Part shown: piece after piece, positions 1-8,422 of the stretch
Position numbering within the stretch: the stretch's first letter is position 1
How the letters are laid out: each line of letters starts with the position of its first letter
Assembly: GCA_964447605.1 (NCBI GenBank)
Contig: CAYUTA010000023.1
Coordinates: forward strand, 1-39,378
Reading direction: 5' to 3'
DNA: 39,378 nucleotides
Source: CAYUTA01 sp964447605
Lineage (GTDB): Bacteria; Bacillota; Clostridia; Christensenellales; CAG-138
Program-made: the position numbers and the translations under genes
Notes under the pieces: model-generated
The model's input: only the letters and a program-made list of their open reading frames with translations
Databases searched by the model: none
What the model was told of the DNA's origin: nothing

Positions 1-51
1 GGGGTTTCCCGTCGAATACTTGATGCTGGTTGTCAAAGGACGGGAAACCCC
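1..51. repeat. 13-bp perfect inverted repeat at window edge
   Basis: The arms GGGGTTTCCCGTC (1-13) and GACGGGAAACCCC (39-51) are perfect reverse complements around a 25-nt loop. The repeat covers the 3' end and stop codon of the small minus-strand ORF that ends at 33. It could be that ORF's terminator or attenuator, or one end of a repeat element. The sequence beyond base 1 is not visible, so a downstream T-run cannot be checked. Confidence 0.6.
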
Positions 52-173
52 TCACGAAAAAGAAACTCGCCCCGGTCAAAGATGAGCCTAACCGCTATAT
101 CAGCCGTGCCGTCCGTAAGCCCGATGCTTCTTAACGCAGCTATATCGTTAACGCCAACACATGTTTTTTTCAT
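33..173 (-). CDS. Small protein or leader ORF, 46 aa, unknown
   Basis: The start is ATG at 173-171, followed by AAA AAA, with an excellent GGAGG (185-181) 7 nt upstream. A matching promoter lies further upstream (TTGACA, 17 nt, CATAGT). This makes it more believable than most ORFs of its size. The predicted 46-residue product starts MKKTCVGVNDIAAL, has no membrane segment or signal peptide, and resembles no family I recognise. Its stop lies inside the 13-bp inverted repeat at the window edge, so it may be a leader peptide ahead of an attenuator, or a truncated gene start. It is divergent from the transporter at 273. Confidence 0.4.
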   Translation of the reverse strand: MKKTCVGVNDIAALRSIGLTDGTADIAVRLIFDRGEFLFREGFPVL

Positions 174-207
174 AAGCCCGCCTCCAGGTTTCGTAAAACT
201 TATTCGA

Positions 208-236
208 ACTATGACATATGTCTTAGCTGTTGTCAA
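208..236 (-). promoter_or_regulatory. Promoter with palindromic operator in spacer
   Basis: On the minus strand TTGACA (236-231), a 17-nt spacer and CATAGT (213-208) form a good sigma-A type promoter for the 46-aa ORF. The 10-bp perfect palindrome GACATATGTC (213-222) lies at the downstream end of the spacer, touching the -10 box. It is a plausible site for a dimeric repressor that could also affect the divergent transporter gene. Which protein binds it is unknown. Confidence 0.5.
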
Positions 237-272
237 CCTTCCGGCGGTAGGATGGTAGCGGGAGGTGATAAT

Positions 273-1268
273 ATGTACGCATTGCTAGCGGCCCTGATCG
301 GATGTGTGATTGCCGGCATGGTGGCAATCAACGGCTGCCTTTCTGCACAGTATGGCGTTTATGGCGCGGCGGTCGTGATCCATTTGATAGGAAGCGCGTT
401 TGCATTTGCCGTTATCAGGTTGCGGCGCTTCAGGCTGCATATCAGCCGCGCGGTTCCTGCCTGGCTGTATCTTGGCGGTGTAATCGGCGTGGCGACGACC
501 GTGTTTAATAACTTTTCATTTGGCAAAATCAGTATGACCTCCATCGTAGCGCTGGGTTTGTTCGGACAAACGGCGGCTTCACTGTGTATCGACGGGTTCG
601 GACTGTTTGGTATGCCCAAAAATCCGATCCGACGCCACAGTCTGATTGGACTCGTTTTTGCGGCGATCGGGATTGCAACAATGCTGGACGGCATTGAAAG
701 CGCCGCTCTGGCGGCGGTGATTCTATCCGTTTGCGCAGGCGTTACGGTTGTGCTGTCCAGGACGGTAAATGCCGGACTGTCCGCAAGAATCGGCGCGTTG
801 CAGGGATCGTTTATCAACCATCTTACAGGGTTACCCGTCACCATTGTGCTGCTGCTTCTGCTCGGACGCAGCGAGCCGATTTTTACCGGCTTCACGCTAT
901 CGTCACACGCCTGGATTTATTTGGGCGGCGTCCTTGGCGTGTTTGTGGTGCTGCTATTTAATATCACCGTCCCAAAAATCAATGCGCTAAAGTTGACGCT
1001 GCTGAGTTTTGTGGGGCAGGTATTCACAGGGATTGCCATCGACGTTGTTGCAAAGCAGGGTTATTCCGCTGCAACGTTTCGCGGAGGCGTTCTGGTGGCC
1101 GTCGGCATGCTCGTTCATCTCATCCTGGAGGCGGCGCACAAGCGCAGGGAACGCAGGCAGACGGAATATAACCTCCGTCTGGAAATGCACAAAGAGGAAT
1201 ACCGGCAACATATACTCGAGTTGCATTACAGATACGATTTAGAGCCGCCGCATGAAAAAGAAAGGTAG
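273..1268 (+). CDS. DMT-family transporter, two DUF606 (YdcZ) repeats
   Basis: This is an integral membrane protein of the drug/metabolite transporter superfamily, made of two tandem DUF606/YdcZ-type halves of about five membrane helices each (roughly residues 1-140 and 150-285). The second half repeats the first half's pattern of an aromatic YLGG turn followed by a hydrophobic helix. A very basic cytoplasmic tail (KRRERRQ) of about 50 residues follows. I choose the ATG at 273 because GGAGGTGAT (261-269) sits just before it; an in-frame ATG at 252 has no such site. This gives 331 aa. The substrate is unknown; location beside a purine/pyrimidine breakdown cluster hints at a nitrogen compound, but that is only inference. 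A bidirectional terminator follows. Confidence 0.8.
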   Translation: MYALLAALIGCVIAGMVAINGCLSAQYGVYGAAVVIHLIGSAFAFAVIRLRRFRLHISRAVPAWLYLGGVIGVATTVFNNFSFGKISMTSIVALGLFGQTAASLCIDGFGLFGMPKNPIRRHSLIGLVFAAIGIATMLDGIESAALAAVILSVCAGVTVVLSRTVNAGLSARIGALQGSFINHLTGLPVTIVLLLLLGRSEPIFTGFTLSSHAWIYLGGVLGVFVVLLFNITVPKINALKLTLLSFVGQVFTGIAIDVVAKQGYSAATFRGGVLVAVGMLVHLILEAAHKRRERRQTEYNLRLEMHKEEYRQHILELHYRYDLEPPHEKER

Positions 1269-1340
1269 CGGCCACGATCCGGCGGCCGCTATGGTCCGTT
1301 GCAGATCAGCCCGCGATGGTCAGCCTGATTGTATGCTGTC

Positions 1341-1369
1341 AAAAGGCCGCGTACAGGCCGCGGCCTTTT
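1341..1369. terminator. Bidirectional intrinsic terminator
   Basis: The 11-bp perfect stem AAAAGGCCGCG (1341-1351) / CGCGGCCTTTT (1359-1369) has a 7-nt loop. The A-run on one side and T-run on the other let it work on both strands. It separates the convergent transporter (+, ending 1268) and the aminohydrolase cluster (-, ending 1397). Confidence 0.85.
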
Positions 1370-1396
1370 AATGAGATGGTTCACTTGCCCTCCGGT

Positions 1397-2722
1397 TCAA
1401 ATCGCATTCCATAGGCGCTTTGCATGCTCGCGGCATTTTGCAAATACTTCATCTTTATCGATTGTCGTCAAAATGCGATGTTTCAACACCTCTCTGCCAT
1501 TGATAACAACGGTGTCAACATTACCCGAGAAGCCGCTGGTAAGATGCGAATAGAGATTGCCGCCATTGAGCTCTGTCGGCTCACGATAATCAATTGCAAC
1601 AAAATCAGCTGCGTTTCCGGCAACAAGCGCGCCCACATGCTCGAAGAAGGCGTTTATAATGCGGAAGTTGTTTTTGAACAACAACCGATCGATCGCATCA
1701 CGACCCATTCTCCTCGGGTCGCCGAAGAATGCGCGCTGCGCAATCAAGGCAATCGACAGCTCTTTAAACGAATCATACACGAATCCATCACCGCCAAGTG
1801 CGACACATACACCATCCTCGAGCATATCAGCAACTGGCGCGACACCAACGGCATTATTCAAGTTTGACTGAATATTATGCACTACCATCGTGCCGTTGTC
1901 CTTCAGGATTCGCCACTGCTCCGGCCCCACATTGACACAATGGGCGGCAATGGTCTTGTTGCCCAGGATGCTAAAATCGTTCAGGCGCTCCACGACATGC
2001 TTGTCGCAGCGCCGGTAGCTGTCGTGTACATCGGCCATATCTTCCGCAACATGGATGTGGAAGCCCACGCCCAACGCAGCCGCTTCGGCGGCGCAACGTT
2101 CCAGCGTGCCGTCTTCGAGCGTATAGGATGCATGTAACCCAAACGTACCCTGTACAAGCGCTTCGCGATTTCCTTGGCATGCCTTAATAAATTGTACATT
2201 TTCACGGATTCCGTTTTCACACGGTTCTTTTCCGTCCCGATCCGTAACCTCGTATGCAAGTACCGCCCTAGCGCCAACAGCATTCACGGCCTTTTCAATT
2301 AATTCCAATGAACCAATGCTGTGATTGGGGCTTGCCTGATGATCGATATATGTGGTGGTACCGGCTTCAATCCCCTCGATCAGCCCCATCATGGCGCTGT
2401 AGTAATTCATATCGTCGTCGAGCAGTTTATCAATCTTCCACCACATTCTGCCCAGAATCTGCTGCCAGTTGCACATCGATGCCGACAGCGGGATCCCACG
2501 CGCAAATTGTCCATAAAAGTGACTGTGACTGTGGATGATACCCGGTAAAACAACCATGCCATGTAGGTCGGTTTCCGTTGCCTGCGACGGCTTTTGATAA
2601 TCCGCCATTATGCCTATCGCCGTTATCTTTCTCCCGGCTACTACAATATAACCGGATGCCAGATATGGAGACTGTTCATCCATTGTGAATATTTTTGCAT
2701 TTTTATACGCCCTAATTTCCAA
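1397..2722 (-). CDS. ssnA: SsnA-like aminohydrolase (amidohydrolase superfamily)
   Basis: This metal-dependent hydrolase of the TrzN/AtzA/SsnA branch probably deaminates a heterocyclic base or related amine in the cytoplasm. The metal ligands are visible: HxH in HSHSHF (H66, H68), H222/H224 in HIHVAED, H261 in AAHC and D312 in GGDGF. Segments such as the WW pair near residue 95, IDHQASP and HIHVAED follow E. coli SsnA closely. The start is TTG at 2722-2720 with AAGGGGGTG six nt upstream, giving 441 aa, SsnA's usual length. Upstream in-frame ATGs would add a poorly conserved leader. It overlaps the end of preT by 11 nt, so it is probably translationally coupled. In E. coli, ssnA lies in the selenium-linked purine hydroxylase locus, matching this neighbourhood. 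The true substrate is unproven. Confidence 0.8.
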   Translation of the reverse strand: MEIRAYKNAKIFTMDEQSPYLASGYIVVAGRKITAIGIMADYQKPSQATETDLHGMVVLPGIIHSHSHFYGQFARGIPLSASMCNWQQILGRMWWKIDKLLDDDMNYYSAMMGLIEGIEAGTTTYIDHQASPNHSIGSLELIEKAVNAVGARAVLAYEVTDRDGKEPCENGIRENVQFIKACQGNREALVQGTFGLHASYTLEDGTLERCAAEAAALGVGFHIHVAEDMADVHDSYRRCDKHVVERLNDFSILGNKTIAAHCVNVGPEQWRILKDNGTMVVHNIQSNLNNAVGVAPVADMLEDGVCVALGGDGFVYDSFKELSIALIAQRAFFGDPRRMGRDAIDRLLFKNNFRIINAFFEHVGALVAGNAADFVAIDYREPTELNGGNLYSHLTSGFSGNVDTVVINGREVLKHRILTTIDKDEVFAKCREHAKRLWNAI

Positions 2723-3989
2723 TGCGCACACCCCCTTGTCCAGCACGTTTTTGCAGGTAATCCTGCATCCGGCCCACTGCCTGCTTGGCATCGGCAATCG
2801 ACTGGACCACCGTCAAACCGCCATTTTCCGCATCTCCGCCCACAAACAGGCTGCCTTGCGCCTGTGCATATGCAAAGCCTTCCATCATCGCGCTGTTCCA
2901 CGCTTTGCCGGTTGCCGTAATCAGCAACTGCGCCGGTGCGAAGGCGCCCTTCCCCGCCTGTATGATCGGGCTGCGGCGGCCTTTTTCATCCGGCGCGCCC
3001 ATGAAAACGGGGGCCAGTATGATTCCGGCAATCCGTCCGTCTGTTGCTTTAACATCCACAACCTGCGTCTGGAACAGGAACTCAACGCCGGCCTTGACCG
3101 CGGCGAGATATGCTTCATCCCAAGCGGGCATTTCCGCCTTATTTCTGCGGTAGCTGACCAGTACGCGATCTGCGCCAAGCGCCTTTGCGCACACTGCGGC
3201 ATCCATTGCCGTATTGCCGCCGCCCTGCACATAGACAATCCCCTTTACCCCGCCATTTTCCAGCATATTGCTATTTGCAAGCCGCAGGAATGTCTCGGCG
3301 CTGTATACGCCGTCTGCCTCAACAGCAACCCCCGGTTTGGGTTCGCCCAAGCCGCAAGCCACATAGATCACATCATACGAACGCCCAATCTCTCCGGCCT
3401 TCCTTTCATCAACCTCGGTATTGAGGCGGATTTCCACGTTGCCGGTCAGCAACCGTTCGATCTCCGCTTCAAACAACGTCTTATCCAGGCGCGCATTGGG
3501 AATTTCATCCATCGGTACGCCGCCCAGCCTTCCGCTGCGCTCAAACAGCGTTACCGGATAGCCGTCTTTACTCATCAAAGCAGCCGCGGCAATGCCGCTT
3601 GGGCCGCCGCCTATGACGGCGACGCGTTGACTGCGTATCGCAAATGCTTCCGGCCTGCGGCCTCTGTGTTCCAAAACGGCTCGTCTCATTGCAAAACCCT
3701 GCAATGCAGAAATCTGAATCGCGGCGCCAAGCTTTGAGCAGTTACAGCTCCCCCGGCATAGCGTATCGCTCGGACATACCTGCGCACACACCAGTCCAAG
3801 CGGATTGTGTTGAGCAATGCATTGTGCCGCGCCCGCATAGTCGCCGGTGGCAATGCGCTGTACAAAGCGTGGAACATCCACATTTGCCGGGCATGCGTTC
3901 CGGCAAGGTGCATCATGGCAGCACAAACAACGGTTGGCTTCCGCCAGGGCCTGCGCCTCCGTCATAAACAAATTGGATTGCTGTTTCAT
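2712..3989 (-). CDS. preT: NAD-dependent dihydropyrimidine dehydrogenase, PreT subunit
   Basis: This is the electron-input subunit of the bacterial PreTA enzyme, which reduces uracil and thymine to the dihydro forms with NADH, or runs in reverse. It is a GltD-like flavoprotein. The N-terminal Fe-S region has Cys at 21, 23, 24, 29 and 33 and a second group from 67 to 83. A Rossmann FAD fold follows with GGGPSG at 126-131, and a second dinucleotide fold with GGGNTA. The start is ATG 3989 behind AGGAGG; an in-frame ATG 15 nt upstream would place that site inside the gene. Length is 425 aa, usual for PreT. Its ATG overlaps the preA stop as ATGA. The pair feeds the hydantoinase product line in the same operon. 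Confidence 0.88.
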   Translation of the reverse strand: MKQQSNLFMTEAQALAEANRCLCCHDAPCRNACPANVDVPRFVQRIATGDYAGAAQCIAQHNPLGLVCAQVCPSDTLCRGSCNCSKLGAAIQISALQGFAMRRAVLEHRGRRPEAFAIRSQRVAVIGGGPSGIAAAALMSKDGYPVTLFERSGRLGGVPMDEIPNARLDKTLFEAEIERLLTGNVEIRLNTEVDERKAGEIGRSYDVIYVACGLGEPKPGVAVEADGVYSAETFLRLANSNMLENGGVKGIVYVQGGGNTAMDAAVCAKALGADRVLVSYRRNKAEMPAWDEAYLAAVKAGVEFLFQTQVVDVKATDGRIAGIILAPVFMGAPDEKGRRSPIIQAGKGAFAPAQLLITATGKAWNSAMMEGFAYAQAQGSLFVGGDAENGGLTVVQSIADAKQAVGRMQDYLQKRAGQGGVRIGN

Positions 3990-5194
3990 ATTGCCTCCTC
4001 GCATGCGTTTTTGAGTGCTATGCAGCCGTCAACCGGACACACGGATTGACATACGCCGCAGCCACGGCATTTGGTTTCATCGATAACCGGCCCATTCTCA
4101 GTAATCGATATTGCATGATAGCCGCCATCCCGGCATGCGATATAGCACGCATTGTCCTGAATACAGCCATTTTTATCAATAGAAGAAACCATCTTGGTTT
4201 TACGATCCAGTTGATCGTGTTCGCAAAATGTCGAAAGCGACTTTCCTACCATTTCATGCAGCGAAGCAAAGTCCTTCCGCTGCATGTAATTGAGCAGCCC
4301 CGCCTTCAAATCCTCCACGACTTCAAACCCGTATTTCATAATCGCCGTGCAGACCTGTAGATTGGAAGCGCCAAGCAGGAGAAATTCTGCCGCATCCCGC
4401 CACGTAGTCAAACCGCCGACACCAGCAATGGGCAACGCAACGTTCTGTGCAAGGTCCGCAATACAGGCCATGGCGACCGGTTTCACCGCCGGGCCGGAGA
4501 CGCCGCAGAAAGTGGATTTGCCGCGCACGCTTAAACGCGGCTCAAGCGTATCCAGATTGATCCCGGCAAAGCCGCGTACGGTATCGATTGCGCACAGTGC
4601 GTCAGCGCCGCCCTCCCTTGCCGCGCGACCAATTGCTACAATATCGGTTACAATCGGCGCAAGCTTTACAATAATGGGGGTAGCCTTCGTGCAAGCCTGC
4701 TTAATCCATCCGGTCACCTCGCGGGTCAAATCGGGATCGTTGACCGGGATCGTTCCGTCGCCTTCACCCTGCGGACAGGACATGCTGCATTCGATCATGT
4801 CCACGCCGGCCGCCTCCAGCTTTGACACCAGTTCTTCCCAATCAGGGCGGCTGCCGGCCATGATGCTGCCAATCAGCATGCGATCCGGAAAACGCGCTTT
4901 CAGGAAGCCAATGTCCGAGCAAATCTCGTCGATGTGCCGTTCTGAAATCAGATCGATATTGTAAAACGCTGAGTGGCGGCGATCCTTATAGGAGAGCCCG
5001 CCCATCATCGGATATACCAGATTCACAACCTCAGACTCGACCGAGGTCGTTTTAAAAACCGCGCCGCCCCAGCCGGTTTCAAAGGCGCGTACAAGGCGTT
5101 CGCGCGTATCCGACGGTGGCGACGCCGCCACCGTAAAGGGATTCACAAAGTGCTTTCCGCAGAATGCAATGGACAAATCATGCTCGTTATTCAA
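3986..5194 (-). CDS. preA: NAD-dependent dihydropyrimidine dehydrogenase, PreA subunit
   Basis: This catalytic subunit of PreTA has an FMN TIM barrel of the dihydroorotate dehydrogenase type (about 1-320), followed by a ferredoxin domain with two 4Fe-4S clusters. The active-site loop CSMSCPQG holds the probable catalytic Cys140. Near the C-terminus, one cluster motif is irregular (CIQDNACYIAC) and the other classic (CRGCGVCQSVCP). The 402-aa length is near the usual 410. The start is TTG at 5194-5192, with AAGGAGGGT at 5209-5201 at good spacing. The gene follows directly on the decayed KDG kinase, whose final codons contain this ribosome binding site. It is coupled to preT by an ATGA overlap. 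Confidence 0.88.
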   Translation of the reverse strand: MNNEHDLSIAFCGKHFVNPFTVAASPPSDTRERLVRAFETGWGGAVFKTTSVESEVVNLVYPMMGGLSYKDRRHSAFYNIDLISERHIDEICSDIGFLKARFPDRMLIGSIMAGSRPDWEELVSKLEAAGVDMIECSMSCPQGEGDGTIPVNDPDLTREVTGWIKQACTKATPIIVKLAPIVTDIVAIGRAAREGGADALCAIDTVRGFAGINLDTLEPRLSVRGKSTFCGVSGPAVKPVAMACIADLAQNVALPIAGVGGLTTWRDAAEFLLLGASNLQVCTAIMKYGFEVVEDLKAGLLNYMQRKDFASLHEMVGKSLSTFCEHDQLDRKTKMVSSIDKNGCIQDNACYIACRDGGYHAISITENGPVIDETKCRGCGVCQSVCPVDGCIALKNACEEAI

Positions 5195-5750
5195 CGTATA
5201 ACCCTCCTTTTTCGTTGTGCGCGGCCCGGCCCATCGCCGCCGCTAACTTTTCCGCCTCCGAAACCGATATAAGATTGTGAGCGCCCTCAATGGTGTGCCT
5301 TTAGCAGCTTGCTGCAACCGCAAACTCAAGCGCCTGCCGATTGTCTTTCCCCGTCGGCAAAGAATAGATCAACCCGCCCGCCGCCAAAGCGATCCACGAT
5401 ATGGATCGGATAACTGCGCAAAAACTTTGCCTCGCCATCGGCGTACGGCATCGCCGCCCATTCGTTGTCGTCAGCAGATTGGGAGGAACGCAGGGTGATG
5501 TCGGCCATTGGGAAATCAAAGCGCTCTGTCAATTGTCTGACCACGCTCACATAGCCGTCATGATTGCGTTTTCCGCCGGGGATATCGGTGTTTTGCATAA
5601 ATGCCAAACACGTCCGCCGCATCCTCCTCGTTTACCATGCACACGTCGACATACCGCGGCAGCTCCGTCATCGTCTTTCCGGCCTGCTCACGCGACCATT
5701 TTGATCACCACCGCAATGCCGAAGTTTCCGATCTGCTCCAAGATATCCAC
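5195..5750 (-). pseudogene. Fused remnant: KDPG aldolase N-terminus joined to KDG kinase
   Basis: After the ygeY-like stop, a GTG (5750-5748) opens a short frame, VDILEQIGNFGI, which matches the N-terminus of KDPG/KHG aldolase (eda). About 20 codons in, the sequence switches to the middle of a PfkB-family 2-keto-3-deoxygluconate kinase: WSREQAGKTM, then YVDVCMVNEEDAADVFG, TLRSSQSADDNEWAAM, YPIHIVDRFGGG, LIYSLPTGKDNRQALEFAVAA and EGAHNLISVSEAEKL. These blocks lie in order but in different frames, and the DAF of the catalytic GGDAFA motif is gone. So an eda-kdgK pair (Entner-Doudoroff/hexuronate steps) was collapsed by internal deletion and frameshifts. Neither enzyme can be made. Identification rests on remembered family motifs, but several blocks agree. 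Confidence 0.8.
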
Positions 5751-5756
5751 AGCGCC

Positions 5757-6938
5757 TTACGTTCCTCCCAGCAATGCTTCCATAATGGCAGCGTAGCCAT
5801 GAAATGCCCGCGTTAGCTGATCCATTTCGATATATTCGTCCACCGTGTGCGCGAGGTCCTCGCGGGACGGTCCAAAGCCGATGGTCGCGATCCCCGCTTC
5901 TCCGGCATAGTGACTGCCGTTTGTACAGAAGTTGTACTGCGTAAATTGCGGGCAAATCCCACGCGCATCCAAGGCGGCCTTAACCTTTTGGATCATCGGT
6001 GTTTTCTCTTCTGCAATCCAGCCGGGAAAGAACCGCTTCCCCATGATCTGATTGCCCGTATAGCAGTCTTCCTTTCCGCCGGCAAATGACACTGCGGCAT
6101 GGAACTGTTCATCCTCGGCCATGAGTTTATCGATGCATCTTTGAATCGGCACAATTACGCTTTCGGGCGATTCACCCGTCAACAGACGGCGGTCAAATGT
6201 GGCCACGCACCGATCGGGTACCACCGATACGCCTGGATACGGCGATGATACCATGTCTGTAAGCTCCAAAATGCCTTTGCCAAGACGCGAACATTCCGGC
6301 GGCTCAATGGCGCGGATTCGCTCAATCAGGCGGCACATCAGGTAAACTGCATTGATACCCTTTTCGGGGTTTGCCGAGTGTGCGCTTTTTCCGAAGGTTT
6401 CCACCTTGATCTCGGCGCGCCCGCGCTGTCCGATTTTTAAATTTAGCTCGGACGCTTCACCGATCACCACAACGTCCGGCTTGATATACTCGCTAATCGA
6501 TCGTGCCGCAACGCCCTCAAAACATTCCTCGTGAACGACCCCGGCAATATGGATGCTGCCGGAGAAGCTTTTGCTTGCCTGCTTTGCAAACGATGCCGCC
6601 GCGCAAGCCATAGCCGCCACAGCGCCCTTCATATCCGATGCGCCACGCCCATAAATCCTACCGTTTTCAATCTGTGCTTCAAACGGAGGGTGCTCCCATA
6701 TGCTTGCATCCGGTACGGGAACCGTGTCGATATGGCCGTCGAACAGCAGCGACAATCCCGGCTTGTTGCCAACTATGCTGCCAACGATACTGCCGTATTG
6801 GTCAACATGTACGGCATCAAAATGGTTTTGGTCAAAAAATTCCGACAGTATTGCAACAGCCTGCCGTTCGTCTCCCGAGTAGCTGCGCGCACGAATTAAA
6901 GCCTGCGTTAAACCAATGAATGCTGGATGTGAATACAT
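5757..6938 (-). CDS. ygeY: YgeY-like M20 metallohydrolase (selenium-linked family)
   Basis: This cytoplasmic zinc aminoacylase/peptidase-fold enzyme is related to ArgE/DapE. M20 landmarks are DGHIDTVP (H69, D71), GRGASDMKG (bridging D102) and HEECFEG (E137 general base, E138 metal). Later blocks, including GQRGR, DRRL with a following GE, FCTNGSH and GFGPSRED..AH, follow the YgeY family rather than DapE. Length is 393 aa, near the family's 400. The start is ATG 6938 with AGGAGG upstream. It lies 27 nt after the hydantoinase and probably acts on its N-carbamoyl product or a related ring-opened compound, but the reaction of YgeY proteins has not been firmly established. It is intact, unlike the genes on either side of the hyuA-ygeY pair. 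Confidence 0.82.
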   Translation of the reverse strand: MYSHPAFIGLTQALIRARSYSGDERQAVAILSEFFDQNHFDAVHVDQYGSIVGSIVGNKPGLSLLFDGHIDTVPVPDASIWEHPPFEAQIENGRIYGRGASDMKGAVAAMACAAASFAKQASKSFSGSIHIAGVVHEECFEGVAARSISEYIKPDVVVIGEASELNLKIGQRGRAEIKVETFGKSAHSANPEKGINAVYLMCRLIERIRAIEPPECSRLGKGILELTDMVSSPYPGVSVVPDRCVATFDRRLLTGESPESVIVPIQRCIDKLMAEDEQFHAAVSFAGGKEDCYTGNQIMGKRFFPGWIAEEKTPMIQKVKAALDARGICPQFTQYNFCTNGSHYAGEAGIATIGFGPSREDLAHTVDEYIEMDQLTRAFHGYAAIMEALLGGT

Positions 6939-6965
6939 CGGTCCTATCCTCCTGTTTTACGAAAT

Positions 6966-8351
6966 TCAGTCGGTCAATTCACATAGCTGTGCGGGGCGCT
7001 TCCTCTGCAAAAATCGTCCGGCTCCACGCTTTCCGGTGAATACGCCGTCTTCTGCGATCACCTTGCCGTTGGCGATTGTCATACGAATACGCTGATGGAG
7101 CATCATGCCTTCAAAAGGCGTATAATCGCTCTTCTCATGCAAGTTGCCGGCTAGCAATGGATAAGGCGCACAGTCTTCCGCAAGAACGATATCTGCATCG
7201 CTGCCCACGCCGATGGTTCCCTTTTGCGGATAAATGCCGTAAATCTTTGCAACATCGGTTGAAAGCACATGCACCAGACGCTCCATTGAAATTTTGCCTT
7301 CGGAAACGCCCTTTGTAAGCATAACGGGGACGCGTGTCTCAATGCCCGGCATTCCGCCCGGAATCTCATCAAACCGCTTTGATACATTTTTTTGTGCAAT
7401 ATAAAAGCCGCAGTCGTCCGTGCCGAGCGTCATCTTCGTGCCATCCTGCAGCGCTGACCAAAGCGCCTTTTGATCGTGATGCCCGCGAATCGGCGGGTTT
7501 ACAATGTAGCGCGCACCCGTATCGAGCGTATATACCTTACGAGTCAGCAACAAATAGTGCGGGCAGGTCTCTGCAATGACCATCTGCCCTTCCGCCTGCG
7601 CGCGCGCTATGGCAGAGAGCCCGGCAGCGGATGAAACATGCCGTATCAGCAGCTTTGCTCCCGTTCGTGCTGCAATCTCAATGGTCTTTCGGATAGCCGT
7701 TGCCTCGCTAGAGTCGGGTCTGCTAAGCGTAAAATAAGCAACGTCCGTCTTGCCCTCTGCAATCAGCCGTTCCGTCGCCGCTGCAATCTCATCCTCATTT
7801 TCGCAGTGTACCGTTGCCAACGCATCGTTGGCCGCCACTACAGCGAATGCACGCTCCATCTCCTCTTCTGAGATATACAGCCCGCCGGCTTTATAGGCCG
7901 TGTAAAACTTAAATGACGTAACGCCGCGTTGAATCAACCGTTCCATATCCGCAAGCGTTTGTTCATTTATATCAACCAAAGTGCAATGCAGCGAATAATC
8001 AACGGCCGATTCCTTTGCATCTGCAAGCCGCCGCTCAAACGCGGCATATGCCGACCCGCCTCGGGTTTGATCCGCAAAGTCAATAAGCGTTGTAACGCCG
8101 CCAATGGCGCCTGCCATCGTGCCGTCATAAAAATCGTTCATGGTCTGTGTGCCGCCAAATGGAAGCAGCATGTGCGCATGCGTCTCGACTGCACCGGGCA
8201 TTGCGACGCAGTTGCTCGCCTCAATAATGCGTTCGGCTGATTCTGCCGTTTCCCCTATATTGACAATTTTGCCGTCACGAATGCCGATATCCATAACGCC
8301 CACATCGTCAGGCGCAAAAACATGCGCCCCCTTTATCAAAATATCCAGCAT
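6966..8351 (-). CDS. hyuA: Dihydropyrimidinase / D-hydantoinase
   Basis: This cyclic amidohydrolase opens dihydropyrimidine or hydantoin rings to N-carbamoyl amino acids. The 461-aa protein has the complete binuclear metal site of the family: HxH at H58/H60 (ETHAH), the lysine that is carbamylated in this family at K148 (GVTSFKFY), H182, H238 (RHVSS) and D312 (LGTDDCGF). The start is ATG 8351 with AAAGGAGG upstream. It follows the broken 2Fe-2S gene by about 70 nt and precedes the ygeY-like gene. Together with PreTA it gives a reductive pyrimidine route: uracil to dihydrouracil to carbamoyl-beta-alanine. E. coli HyuA sits in the equivalent selenium-linked locus. Hydantoin against dihydrouracil preference cannot be told from sequence. 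Confidence 0.88.
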   Translation of the reverse strand: MLDILIKGAHVFAPDDVGVMDIGIRDGKIVNIGETAESAERIIEASNCVAMPGAVETHAHMLLPFGGTQTMNDFYDGTMAGAIGGVTTLIDFADQTRGGSAYAAFERRLADAKESAVDYSLHCTLVDINEQTLADMERLIQRGVTSFKFYTAYKAGGLYISEEEMERAFAVVAANDALATVHCENEDEIAAATERLIAEGKTDVAYFTLSRPDSSEATAIRKTIEIAARTGAKLLIRHVSSAAGLSAIARAQAEGQMVIAETCPHYLLLTRKVYTLDTGARYIVNPPIRGHHDQKALWSALQDGTKMTLGTDDCGFYIAQKNVSKRFDEIPGGMPGIETRVPVMLTKGVSEGKISMERLVHVLSTDVAKIYGIYPQKGTIGVGSDADIVLAEDCAPYPLLAGNLHEKSDYTPFEGMMLHQRIRMTIANGKVIAEDGVFTGKRGAGRFLQRKRPAQLCELTD

Positions 8352-8422
8352 CTTCTCCTCCTTTGCTGCACAATGCAGTTCCGCCGGTTCAAAAAGCGCT
8401 TCGCTTCACCCGGTTTACAGTG

